Source: Burkholderiales bacterium
GTDB lineage: Bacteria; Pseudomonadota; Gammaproteobacteria; Burkholderiales; SG8-41
Assembly: GCA_005800795.1 (NCBI GenBank)
Contig: SYEN01000418.1
Span: 1-12,554, forward strand
DNA: 12,554 bases
Direction of reading: 5' to 3'
The translations under genes were made by a program, and so were the position numbers. Positions within the stretch are counted from its first letter, which is position 1; the number at the start of each line of letters is the position of its first letter. The notes beneath the pieces were generated by a model, which did not search any database, was not told the DNA's origin, and was given only the letters and a program-made list of their open reading frames with translations. This document shows positions 1 to 6,855 of the stretch, one piece after another.

Positions 1-4
1 GTAA

Positions 5-151
5 CATTCGGGCTACCAGCAGTGCTTTAATCCGTGGCTGAATTTACACCGCCCCTGTATGTTCGCCACCGAGATCGTCAGCCCCAAGGGCAAGATCGTC
101 AAACGCTATAACCACAAGGACGTAAAAACGCCGTTGGAATGCCTGGTGTTG
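5..151 (+). pseudogene. Transposase C-terminal remnant
   Basis: The plus-strand frame reads HSGYQQCFNPWLNLHRPC and then MFATEIVSPKGKI, KRYNHKDVKTPLE. This resembles the end of integrase-core (DDE) transposases, where a FNPWLNLHRPC-like stretch is followed by a basic KGK..KRY segment and TPLE. A TAA stop lies in frame at positions 2-4, immediately upstream. After about position 151 the frame stays open to 274, but the sequence no longer resembles a transposase tail. I therefore read this as a broken remnant, recombined or frameshifted at both ends. The family name is from memory of the motif and was not searched. No terminal inverted repeat was found. Confidence 0.5.
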
Positions 152-372
152 TCGGATTGCACAGGTGCCACGGATAAAGGCAATCATGATGCGGCGCTGA
201 AGATGATTACCATGCAGGGCGGGGTTTTTGGAGCTCATGCGAGTTCCCATGCCTTGATCGAAACGCTGGGTTGAAATGGCTTGTCTTGCCGAAGGAATAT
301 TCGTTGATCGCACTCGACACCGGCTGTAGCCTATCAGACGGTCGTTAGTTAGTTAATGTATTGGCCCGGTTA
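152..372. other. Intergenic, no supported gene
   Basis: Short open frames exist on both strands here, including a minus-strand frame across 44-313, but none has a convincing ribosome binding site or a recognisable product. The stretch is probably insertion-sequence debris continuing from the transposase remnant. A short tandem GTTA repeat lies near 344-356. Confidence 0.4.
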
Positions 373-375
373 TTG

Positions 376-415
376 CTCCAGTTTGTGGCGAACCCCCTCA
401 AGGGGCAAACTGGAG
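376..415 (+). promoter_or_regulatory. Leader hairpin covering the ribosome binding site
   Basis: CTCCAGTTTG (376-385) is perfectly complementary to CAAACTGGAG (406-415), giving a 10-bp stem. Inside it, CCCC (394-397) pairs with GGGG (402-405) around a TCAA loop, stacked directly on the outer stem. The 3' arm contains GGAG (412-415), the likely Shine-Dalgarno of the gene starting at 424, so the folded RNA would hide it. The stem is followed by AATTTTT, so it could instead be an intrinsic terminator or attenuator. The sequence alone does not decide. Confidence 0.55.
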
Positions 416-423
416 AATTTTTG

Positions 424-1391
424 ATGACTGTACGGCGTGCGTTTTTTTCCATTGCGATTCGATCTGCCATGTGTGTTTTTGCAGCGTTGGCCTTGCCCGC
501 CGCGGCACAAACGGCGACACCCAAGGTCGTCAAGGTCGGTACACTCAAGCTGGTGATCGGAATGACACCTTTCTCTATGAGAAAGTGGCGCCAGCCGGAT
601 ACCGCTTCGATGTAACCGTATTTGATTCTCCATCAGACGTCACCGCTGCCGTTGCCACACGATCGGTCGATGTGGGCATGGTGGGCTATCCCGTAGCTGT
701 ATTGGCGTTCACAGCAGGGCAGCCGATTACGGTTGTGGGAGCGAGCACGGATGGCGGTTTTGGCATTGTTGCGGCAGCCAAATCCGATATCAAATCGATT
801 GCCGATCTCAAGGGCAAACGCGTGGCCGTGCAGCCCGCATCTACCGTGGAAACATTGTTTCGCATCCGGCTCAAGGAGGCCGGGCTCGCACAGGCGGATG
901 TGCAAATGGTGAGGTTGTTGTTTCAGGATATGCCGGGCGCGCTGGCACGAGGTGACGTCGATGCCTTTGTGGGGGTGGAGCCAGGGCCTTCCATCGCGAT
1001 TTCCAATGGCGCTGGACGCATTATCGACCTGCCATACAAAACACCGGCTGGTGGTCTTAATCTGGTTCTGGTCAGTCATCCCGCTTTAATTGAAAAGGAC
1101 CCCGACACCGTCAGCGCGTTTCTACGTACGCACCGGCGAGCAGTAGAGTTGGCGAAGGCAAATCCAGCGACCTACGTGGATGCGGCGGTTGCGCGCCTGG
1201 GTATTGCCCGCCCGTTGGCGGAGTTGGCCATCAAGAATATCGATGTGCAGTGGCGGATCACAGAAGAATGGCTCAGCCGCGCCCGCTTTTTTAATGAAAC
1301 GATGGTCGAGGTTAAACAGATCAAACAGCCGCCAGACATCGCGAAGTTCGTTAACACCGTTCTCAACGGCGCGATTGCGAAAGAAAAATGA
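424..1391 (+). pseudogene. NMT1/THI5-like ABC solute-binding protein, frameshifted
   Basis: This is a periplasmic binding protein of the NMT1/THI5/SsuA-like type, which feeds organic ions or nitrogen/sulfur compounds to an ABC permease. The start at 424 has GGAG eight bases upstream and opens a signal peptide (MTVRRAFFSIAIRSA..., cleavage likely after LPAAA). That frame runs to MTPF near 573. The mature protein continues in another frame from LYEKVAPAG (573 onward), with the family-like blocks SVDVGMVGYP, IADLKGKRVAVQP and ALARGDVDAFVGVEP. Adding one base near 571-575 (for example TTCTCTAT to TTCCTCTAT) joins both halves into about 322 residues, normal for the family. As written the gene is broken, unless this is a sequencing error. 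The stop overlaps the next start (ATGA). No ABC permease or ATPase gene is nearby. Confidence 0.8.
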
Positions 1392-2038
1392 TTCTTTATG
1401 GACACTGGCGTTCCCTTGCCACCTACCGGGTTCGGGTTGCGCTCAATCTGAAGGGGATAAAGGCGCAAGTGCGCGAGGTTAATCTGCTGACCAAAGAGCA
1501 TCTGGAACCGGCATATCGGGCCATCAATCCACAAGGCTTGCTCCCAGCCCTGGACGATGGCAAAGGGCAGGTGCTGTTTCAGTCACTCGCCATCATTGAG
1601 TACCTGAACGATATTCAACCGGCACCGCCACTGCTCCCCTCGGACAGCCGTGCCCGCGCCCGCGTGCGCGCCCTTGCACAAGTGATCGCCGCCGATGCGC
1701 ATCCACTGATCGTTCCTCGCGTGCGTGATTACCTTGAGCGCCAACTGGGGTTGGATGAAGCCGCCCGAATGAATTGGATAAAAACCTTTGCGCTGCCAGC
1801 GCTTGAAACGATTGAGCTCAATCTTGCGGCTGAGCCTTCCGCGGGAGCGTTTTGTGTTGGTGATTCGCCAACAATGGCTGACATACTACTGGCGTCTCAT
1901 GTTATCGGAGTGAGCTTTTTCAAACTTGATCTAAAGGCTTTTCCGCTCGTGCGCGGCGTGTACGCGGTCTGTTCGGCCTTGCCGGCATTTGCTGAAGCCT
2001 ATCCACTGCGTCAACCAGGTGCGCCAGCCAGTTTGTGA
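1388..2038 (+). CDS. Zeta-class glutathione S-transferase, maleylpyruvate/maleylacetoacetate isomerase-like
   Basis: A 216-residue protein of zeta GST length. Family members isomerise maleylacetoacetate (tyrosine/homogentisate route) or maleylpyruvate (gentisate route) to the fumaryl form using glutathione, in the cytoplasm. The N-terminal thioredoxin-like half shows WRSLATYRVRVALNLKG (7-23), NPQGLLPAL (47-55) with the cis-Pro at 53, and the glutathione-contacting QS pair (65-66). The helical half carries the GST capping box SPTMAD. The usual zeta SSCS motif is replaced by RSLAT: Ser9 remains but the Cys is absent. The WRS start is closer to NagL-type maleylpyruvate isomerases than to MaiA. 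The ATG overlaps the upstream stop by four bases and has only a weak ribosome binding site, suggesting translational coupling. Class is fairly sure; the exact substrate is not. Confidence 0.82.
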   Translation: MILYGHWRSLATYRVRVALNLKGIKAQVREVNLLTKEHLEPAYRAINPQGLLPALDDGKGQVLFQSLAIIEYLNDIQPAPPLLPSDSRARARVRALAQVIAADAHPLIVPRVRDYLERQLGLDEAARMNWIKTFALPALETIELNLAAEPSAGAFCVGDSPTMADILLASHVIGVSFFKLDLKAFPLVRGVYAVCSALPAFAEAYPLRQPGAPASL

Positions 2039-2091
2039 CATAAAGCGCCAAACGATTGAAAAGATCAGGATTGGTGTGAAAGCAGATGCCG

Positions 2092-3057
2092 TTACTCAGG
2101 CACTATCCTTGCGGCACTTACGATTTTCCCCATGCGCGGCAGGTCGATATTGAGTATTTCCAGTAATCTGCCGGGGGATCCACCGGCTACATCCGCGCCC
2201 TGCGAGGCCAGCTTTTCTCGAACGTCGGTTGCTTTGAGTGCCTTATTGACTTCGGTATTCAGCAGCTGGGTCACCCTCGGCGGCATCCCTGCCGGGCCGT
2301 ATACGCCGAGCCAGAAATCCAGTTCGTAGCCGGGCAATCCAGACTCGGCTACGGTGGGCACGTCCGGCAGAGCTTGCGAGCGTTTGGCGCTGGTGACGGC
2401 CAGTGCCTTGATGCGGCCGGCCCTGACGTGTCCCGAGGCCGAGATCATGGCGTCAACGATCAGATGCACCTTGCCTGACATGACATCAGGCAGTGTAAGG
2501 ACCACGCCTTTATAGGGGATGTGCACCAATTCAATGCCTCCCATCACATTAAGCAGTTCCCCGCCAAGATGCAGCACGGTGCCGATCCCTGACGACGCAA
2601 AGCTCAACTGCCCTGGCCGCGTTTTTGCATAGGCCATCAGTTCACCGATAGTCTTGACCGGCAATGAGGGGCTGGCCCCGATGAGATTCGGCGACGTCGC
2701 GGCCAGCACGACGGGGGTAAAATCCTTGATTGGGTCGTAAGGCCGCTTCTTATACATGTGTGGCGCTGCCGCATGCGTTGAGATATTGCCGGTGCCCAGA
2801 GTGTAGCCATCGGGCTGCGCCTTTGCGAACATCGACGCACCGATGGTGCCACCAGCGCCACCGCGATTGTCGATCACCATGGGCTGGCCCAGACTGTCCG
2901 CTGTTTTGTACGCAATGGTGCGGGCAATGATATCGGATACGCCTCCTGGCGCGAATGGGACGATAAAACGTATCGGCCGCTTCGGGAAATCGGTAGTTGC
3001 AAGGGCTGGCAGCGTCGCCAGGATGGGCCAAACGGCGAATATATGCAGGTAGCGCAT
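2092..3057 (-). CDS. Bug/TctC-family tripartite tricarboxylate transporter substrate-binding protein
   Basis: A 321-residue periplasmic binding protein of the Bug/TctC family, which captures carboxylates and similar small organics for TctAB-type permeases or acts as a sensor. The chosen ATG at 3057 gives a signal peptide (MRYLHIFAVWPILATLPALA, cleavage about residue 20) and has GGAG eight bases upstream; the longer frame from 3096 would put 13 polar residues before it. Family blocks are clear: RFIVPFAPGGVSDIIAR, VIDNRGGAGGTIG, PDGYTLGTG, HIPYKG and LPDVPTVAESG. No TctA or TctB gene is in the window. A hairpin in the leader (3063-3096) can hide the ribosome binding site. A decayed tauD-like fragment lies upstream on the same strand. 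The ligand is unknown. Confidence 0.9.
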   Translation of the reverse strand: MRYLHIFAVWPILATLPALATTDFPKRPIRFIVPFAPGGVSDIIARTIAYKTADSLGQPMVIDNRGGAGGTIGASMFAKAQPDGYTLGTGNISTHAAAPHMYKKRPYDPIKDFTPVVLAATSPNLIGASPSLPVKTIGELMAYAKTRPGQLSFASSGIGTVLHLGGELLNVMGGIELVHIPYKGVVLTLPDVMSGKVHLIVDAMISASGHVRAGRIKALAVTSAKRSQALPDVPTVAESGLPGYELDFWLGVYGPAGMPPRVTQLLNTEVNKALKATDVREKLASQGADVAGGSPGRLLEILNIDLPRMGKIVSAARIVPE

Positions 3058-3062
3058 CGTGG

Positions 3063-3096
3063 TTGCTCCAGTTTGAAATCGCTTTAAATGGAGCAA
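3063..3096 (-). promoter_or_regulatory. Leader inverted repeat covering the ribosome binding site
   Basis: TTGCTCCA (3063-3070) is the perfect complement of TGGAGCAA (3089-3096), with an 18-base loop. On the minus-strand transcript the 3' arm contains GGAG, the likely Shine-Dalgarno of the binding-protein gene starting at 3057. The 13-mer TTGCTCCAGTTTG at 3063-3075 also occurs at 373-385, in the leader of the other solute-binding gene. Confidence 0.5.
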
Positions 3097-3233
3097 GACG
3101 CATGCCTGCGCAGTTGGTGGCGCTGATCGCGATTCGTATTACCTCAGAGGACGATGGGGACACAGATGAGGACAGGTCTTGCATCCCAACATTTCCATGG
3201 TAAAGCCTCGGCGATGGCCTGGCGAATCGCGAA

Positions 3234-3408
3234 TCACGGCTTCGTTCCCGCAACCGTCACCCGACGCCCATAGCGCTTCTTCAGAAAGTAGCCCCACATC
3301 GCCTGATGAATGGTGTGCCAGTTGTCCTGGAACACATTCGAGTTCGGCCGCCGCTTGAGCCTACAAACGGCATTTGCAGTCTTCATGCTACCAGTGACAA
3401 TATCGCAT
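3234..3408 (-). pseudogene. Decayed TauD-like dioxygenase, C-terminal remnant
   Basis: The minus strand encodes a tail close to the end of the intact dioxygenase at 4660-5505: RRPNSNVFQDNWHTIHQ, then AMWGYFLKKRYGRRVTVAGT and KP, ending in TGA at 3234-3236. The counterpart reads WRPNSIAFWDNRCTMHQAMW... and ends VTIAGTKP. By eye the DNA is roughly three-quarters identical over the last 110 bases. Upstream, similarity continues (MRYCHW, HEDCKCR against the intact MLYRHSERDDFKCR) but is broken by a TAG stop (3388-3390) and by about seven extra bases near 3358-3364 that shift the frame. The distal iron-binding His and the C-terminal Arg survive, but the N-terminal three-quarters, with the HxD motif, is not found. 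This is a dead paralogue of the tauD-like gene. Confidence 0.8.
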
Positions 3409-3542
3409 GATCTGCCCCATCGTCAGGATTGGGCATTGTGCGCGAATGCGTTGCGCGGCGTATGCTCCAGTGCATGGCAGCCGGCCCTTGTGGCGAACAC
3501 CAAAGCCAGCCAGCGGCAATTGGCTGTCATTCTTTGCGCATG
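3409..3542. other. Intergenic, no supported gene
   Basis: This lies between the dioxygenase remnant and the promoter of the plus-strand binding-protein gene. Open frames here are short and unconvincing. It may hold further eroded dioxygenase sequence, but similarity to the intact copy is no longer visible by eye beyond about 3408. Confidence 0.4.
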
Positions 3543-3597
3543 TTGGACACCAAAAATAAAAATCAATTAAATCAAATACTTATGTAACTAACCGAGG
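3543..3597 (+). promoter_or_regulatory. AT-rich promoter and leader of the 3604 binding-protein gene
   Basis: A strongly AT-rich stretch stands out from its GC-rich surroundings. TTGGAC (3543-3548) and TTAAAT (3567-3572), 18 bases apart, make a plausible sigma-70 pair. CAAATACTTA (3573-3582) recurs at 10367-10376 before the monooxygenase gene. GAGG (3594-3597) sits six bases before the ATG at 3604 and decides that start. The promoter boxes are inferred by eye. Confidence 0.4.
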
Positions 3598-3603
3598 TTG
3601 GCC

Positions 3604-4581
3604 ATGAAACCACTGCTGGTAGGGATGTCGATTTTGCTCGTCGCCGCGCTCGCACCGGCGAGCCACGCGCAGGATGTTGCCGCGAACTTTCCAGTGAAGC
3701 CGGTGCGTTGGGTGGTGGGGTTTACGCCCGGCGCTTCCAACGACATCATCGCGCGCACCATTGGCGCACGCTTGAGCGAGCTGTGGGGTCAGCAAGTCAT
3801 TGTCGACAATCGCCCCGGGGCGACCGGCACCATCGGCGGCGATCTCGTGGCGCGCTCGGCGCCCGATGGTTACACCGTGCTGCTCGCGACCGGCGCGCCG
3901 AATACCATCGCGCCGATTTTGTTTCGCAAGGCGCCGTATCGCGTGGAGGATTTTGAGTATGTGTCGGTGGTGGCGCATACGCCGCTGGTTATCGTGGTCG
4001 GGCCGTCGCTGTCCGTTAAAACGCCGCGTGAGCTGGTGGATCATTTGAAAGCGAATCCCGGCAAGGTCAACTGGGGTTCGGCCGGCACCAACAGCAGCCC
4101 GCATGTGGGCCTAGCCACTTTCGAATACGCCACCGGCACGCGCTTCACGCATGTGCCGTATAAGGGCTCGGCGCCGGCGTTGATCGATGTCGCCAGTGGG
4201 CAGATTGCCGGTATTCATACGTCGTTGGCATCCGCCGATGCGCCCATTCGCAGCGGCCGTGTGCGCGTTCTCGCGGTAGCAGGCCCCAAGCGTATGGCGA
4301 GCCTGCCGGGTGTGCCAACGCTCGCTGAATCGGGCATCAAGGATGGGGAGGCGCTGGTGTGGTTCGGCATGGGCGTGCCGCTAAAAACACCGCCGGCGAT
4401 TGTGCGCAAATTGAACGCGGGCATTGCCCAGGCACTGGCGAGCGCGGAGGTCAATCGCCGTCTGGCGGATTTGGGTCTGGAAATCGTCGGCGGCTCGGTG
4501 CAAGACGCCAACAAGTACGTGTACGAGGAGGCGGCGCGCATCCGCGGCATGTTAAAAGCTGGGGTGTTGAAGCAAGAGTAA
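3604..4581 (+). CDS. Bug/TctC-family tripartite tricarboxylate transporter substrate-binding protein
   Basis: A 325-residue exported binding protein. ATG 3604 is preferred over the in-frame TTG at 3598 because GAGG is spaced correctly only for the ATG. The signal peptide is MKPLLVGMSILLVAALAPA followed by SHA, with cleavage about residue 22. Family blocks: VRWVVGFTPGASNDIIAR (about 34-51), VDNRPGATGTIGG (about 67-79), PDGYT (87-91), HVPYKGSAPAL mid-protein and LPGVPTLAESG later. The C-terminus ends GMLKAGVLKQE, as family members commonly end in a short charged tail after a (V/L)K.AG.(K/R) pattern. It is the only one of the four Bug genes on the plus strand and converges on the tauD-like gene. 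It probably binds a carboxylate; the exact ligand cannot be told. Confidence 0.92.
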   Translation: MKPLLVGMSILLVAALAPASHAQDVAANFPVKPVRWVVGFTPGASNDIIARTIGARLSELWGQQVIVDNRPGATGTIGGDLVARSAPDGYTVLLATGAPNTIAPILFRKAPYRVEDFEYVSVVAHTPLVIVVGPSLSVKTPRELVDHLKANPGKVNWGSAGTNSSPHVGLATFEYATGTRFTHVPYKGSAPALIDVASGQIAGIHTSLASADAPIRSGRVRVLAVAGPKRMASLPGVPTLAESGIKDGEALVWFGMGVPLKTPPAIVRKLNAGIAQALASAEVNRRLADLGLEIVGGSVQDANKYVYEEAARIRGMLKAGVLKQE

Positions 4582-4659
4582 GGGTGTCAGGGTGGTAGCA
4601 GGGGCAGGTTCCGCGTCCTCTCTATTGCGTCAATTGTGCTGTTTCCTTCCAACCAAGAA

Positions 4660-5505
4660 CTACGGCTTCGTCCCCGCTATAGTCACCCGGTGCCCACTCC
4701 GCTTCTGCGGAAAGTAGTCCCACATCGCCTGATGCATGGTGCAGCGGTTGTCCCAGAACGCAATCGAGTTCGGCCGCCACTTGAAGCGGCACTTGAAATC
4801 GTCGCGCTCAGAATGGCGATAAAGCATATCGAGGATGGCATCGCTTTCGAGCCGTGACAGGCCAACGATTTGCTCGGTGAAATTGCGGTTGACGTAGAGC
4901 GCCCGACGGCCGGTAACCGGGTGGACGCGCACTACCGGATGGTCCGAGCGCGGCAACTCGCCCACCACAGTCTTCTTTTGCCGCCCGCGCCACACGCGGT
5001 CGCCATCGTGGATGGCCGTCAGGCCATCGATCATCTCGCGCACGGGTTCAGCCAGCGTTTCGTACGCCCGGTACATGTTGACAAATAGCGTGTCGCCGCC
5101 GCCGTTTTCCGGCGTCTGGTGCAGATGGAGTATCGAGCCCATCGGCGGCGTTGGGCTGGCGGTGACGTCAGAGTGCCAGACTTCGCCCGCGATGGTTTTC
5201 GAGTTTTCGTCTGCCTTGATTTCGATGACCTCGGGGTGGCCCGCCATGCGCGAGGTGGGGTGAATATCGAGCTCGCCGAAGCGCCGGCCGAAAGCCTTGT
5301 GCTGTTCGATGGTGAGCTGCTGATCGCGAAAGAAAATCACCAGGTGGCGCATCAGCGCCGTGTGGATTTCGTCGAACTGCAGTTCGGTAAGTGTCTGGCT
5401 CAGGTCAACGCCGGCGATTTCGGCGCCGATGGTCGGGGTGAGCGGCTCGACGCGGATGCTCTTATAGACACAGTGGTCATTATCGTCAGGGCGGTCGTAT
5501 GGCAT
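4660..5505 (-). CDS. TauD/TfdA-family Fe(II)/2-oxoglutarate-dependent dioxygenase
   Basis: A 281-residue cytoplasmic dioxygenase that couples oxidative decarboxylation of 2-oxoglutarate to hydroxylation of a substrate; relatives cleave taurine, alkylsulfonates or phenoxyacetates. The facial triad is visible: His111 and Asp113 in WHSDVT, and the distal His258 in CTMHQAMWDY. Arg273 in HRVTIAG is placed to hold 2-oxoglutarate. Other family blocks are GAEIAGVDLSQ (27-37), LVIFFRDQ (55-62), FGRRFGELDIHP (72-83) and GGGDTLFVNMY (135-145). The ATG at 5505 follows AGAGG nine bases upstream. It is the last gene of a minus-strand run after two Bug/TctC genes, so uptake and oxidation of one compound may be linked. 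A decayed relative lies at 3234-3408. The substrate is unknown; a true taurine role is not shown. Confidence 0.9.
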   Translation of the reverse strand: MPYDRPDDNDHCVYKSIRVEPLTPTIGAEIAGVDLSQTLTELQFDEIHTALMRHLVIFFRDQQLTIEQHKAFGRRFGELDIHPTSRMAGHPEVIEIKADENSKTIAGEVWHSDVTASPTPPMGSILHLHQTPENGGGDTLFVNMYRAYETLAEPVREMIDGLTAIHDGDRVWRGRQKKTVVGELPRSDHPVVRVHPVTGRRALYVNRNFTEQIVGLSRLESDAILDMLYRHSERDDFKCRFKWRPNSIAFWDNRCTMHQAMWDYFPQKRSGHRVTIAGTKP

Positions 5506-5630
5506 GGGGTGTTTCCTCTGGTCGCTCGCGCTTGCCGGTCTACCCTTGCGGCAAGGAATCTTATGGGGCGAATTGTAGCTAGGTTATCGCTGAAGCGCGT
5601 CGAGCCGATGGTGTTTGGCTGGCGCCGCTA

Positions 5631-6620
5631 TTATTCGGGCTTCAGGCCCGCCGTCTTGACCACCGTGGCCCACCGCGCGTACTCGGTTTCCAGCATTTTC
5701 TGAAACTCCTGCGGCGTATTGGGTATTGGTTCGATGCCCGCGGTAGTGAGCCGTTCGCGCACTTCGCGGTTTTGCAATGCCTTGTGCGTTTCGAGATTGA
5801 TTCGCTCCACGATTGAACGTGGCAGTTTCGCCGGCCCCATCACGCCAAACCAGTTGGCCGCGATCATGCCCGGAACGCCGGCCTCTTCAAAGGTTGGCAC
5901 ATCCGGATAGACCGCGGCGCGTTTGACGGCGGCCACCGCCAGCAGCCGTATGCGCCCCGCCTGCACCTGGCCGCTGACGGTGGCAGGGCTGGGAAACGCA
6001 ATCTGTATCTGCCCGCCCAGCAAATCGGTAATGGCAGGGGCAATGCTCTTGTAGGGCACATGCACGATGTTGATGCCCGCTGCAAGCTTGAACAACTCGC
6101 CGGTCAGGTGCGTAATGACGCCGGTACCGCCGGAACCGAAATTCAGTTTGCCCGGCTGTGCCTTTGCGAGTGCGACGATGTCCTTGATGGTCTTCGCCGG
6201 GAAGCTCGCCAGCACGGCCAGCGCCATCGGCGCGGTGGCCGTCGCACTGATGGGCGTGAAATCGCGCAGCGCGTCGTACGGCAGCTTGGGGTTGAATAGC
6301 GGGTTCATGATGTGTGGTGCATCACTGGCGAGCAACGTGTAACCGTCGGGCGTGGCCTTGGCCCCCAAATCACGCCCGATGACGCCGCCCGCGCCCGGTC
6401 GGTTGTCGATGACGATGGTTTGCCCCAGTGACTCCGAGATGCGCGGCATGATGAGGCGGCAGATGTTGTCCGATGCGCCGCCGGGCGAGTACGGAATGAT
6501 CAGACGGATGGGACGCAGCGGATAGGCGTCGGCGGACTTTTGCTGCGCAAGCGCCGCTTGTGCCGGCATGGCGCAGAGCAGTGTGGCGGCGATCAGGTGG
6601 TTGTAGCGGGTGTTTCGCAT
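5631..6620 (-). CDS. Bug/TctC-family tripartite tricarboxylate transporter substrate-binding protein
   Basis: A 329-residue exported binding protein. The ATG at 6620 is chosen because it begins a proper signal peptide (MRNTRYNHLIAATLLCAMPAQAALA, cleavage about residue 25); the longer frame opens with GTG at 6677 and adds 19 polar residues. No strong Shine-Dalgarno is seen before 6620, so the start is the least certain of the four. Family blocks: IRLIIPYSPGGASDNICR, VIDNRPGAGGVIGRDLG, PDGYTLL, HVPYKS and YPDVPTFEEAG. HVPYKS departs from the usual HVPYKG. It lies 125 bases before the tauD-like gene and 235 bases after another Bug gene, all on the minus strand. The gap upstream contains a short palindrome (6734-6753). 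Confidence 0.9.
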   Translation of the reverse strand: MRNTRYNHLIAATLLCAMPAQAALAQQKSADAYPLRPIRLIIPYSPGGASDNICRLIMPRISESLGQTIVIDNRPGAGGVIGRDLGAKATPDGYTLLASDAPHIMNPLFNPKLPYDALRDFTPISATATAPMALAVLASFPAKTIKDIVALAKAQPGKLNFGSGGTGVITHLTGELFKLAAGINIVHVPYKSIAPAITDLLGGQIQIAFPSPATVSGQVQAGRIRLLAVAAVKRAAVYPDVPTFEEAGVPGMIAANWFGVMGPAKLPRSIVERINLETHKALQNREVRERLTTAGIEPIPNTPQEFQKMLETEYARWATVVKTAGLKPE

Positions 6621-6733
6621 GGGGCTGTTGGCAAGTTGAACTATTGAACGGGGGCTATTAAAGACTTTCGTGGGCACGCCATTGCTTTGCGTAGCATCTT
6701 AACAAATGCCCTTCGCGCCCGGCAGCAACCTGG

Positions 6734-6753
6734 GTTCCAGTTTGAGCTGGAAC
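6734..6753. repeat. Short palindrome between two Bug/TctC genes
   Basis: GTTCCAG (6734-6740) and CTGGAAC (6747-6753) form a perfect 7-bp inverted repeat around six bases. There is no T-run on either side, so it is not a typical terminator. It could be an operator, or an mRNA hairpin between the two genes. It also contains CCAGTTTG, part of the 13-mer found in two other leaders. Confidence 0.35.
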
Positions 6754-6855
6754 GACGTGGTTGAGAAAGACCCTCACTCAAGTCAGATGACGCCTGGGAT
6801 TGCACTCGCATCAATCGCAACCGCTCTTTGCACATCGCAAGGAGCAATCCATGCG

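Noticed and set aside
565..576. Programmed ribosomal frameshift in the NMT1-like gene
   Set aside because: The site lacks a slippery X XXY YYZ heptamer, and binding proteins of this family are not known to use frameshifting. A lost base explains it better.
2750..3253. Minus-strand open frame of 167 residues
   Set aside because: It is out of frame with the Bug gene, which it overlaps, and resembles no protein. It runs through the leader region.
4582..4659. Terminator between the convergent Bug and tauD-like genes
   Set aside because: No convincing GC-rich stem followed by a T-run was found on either strand.
5119..5703. Plus-strand open frame of 194 residues
   Set aside because: It overlaps the tauD-like gene in antisense and crosses into the next gene. 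It has no family features, and the opposite strand encodes a full dioxygenase with its metal ligands.
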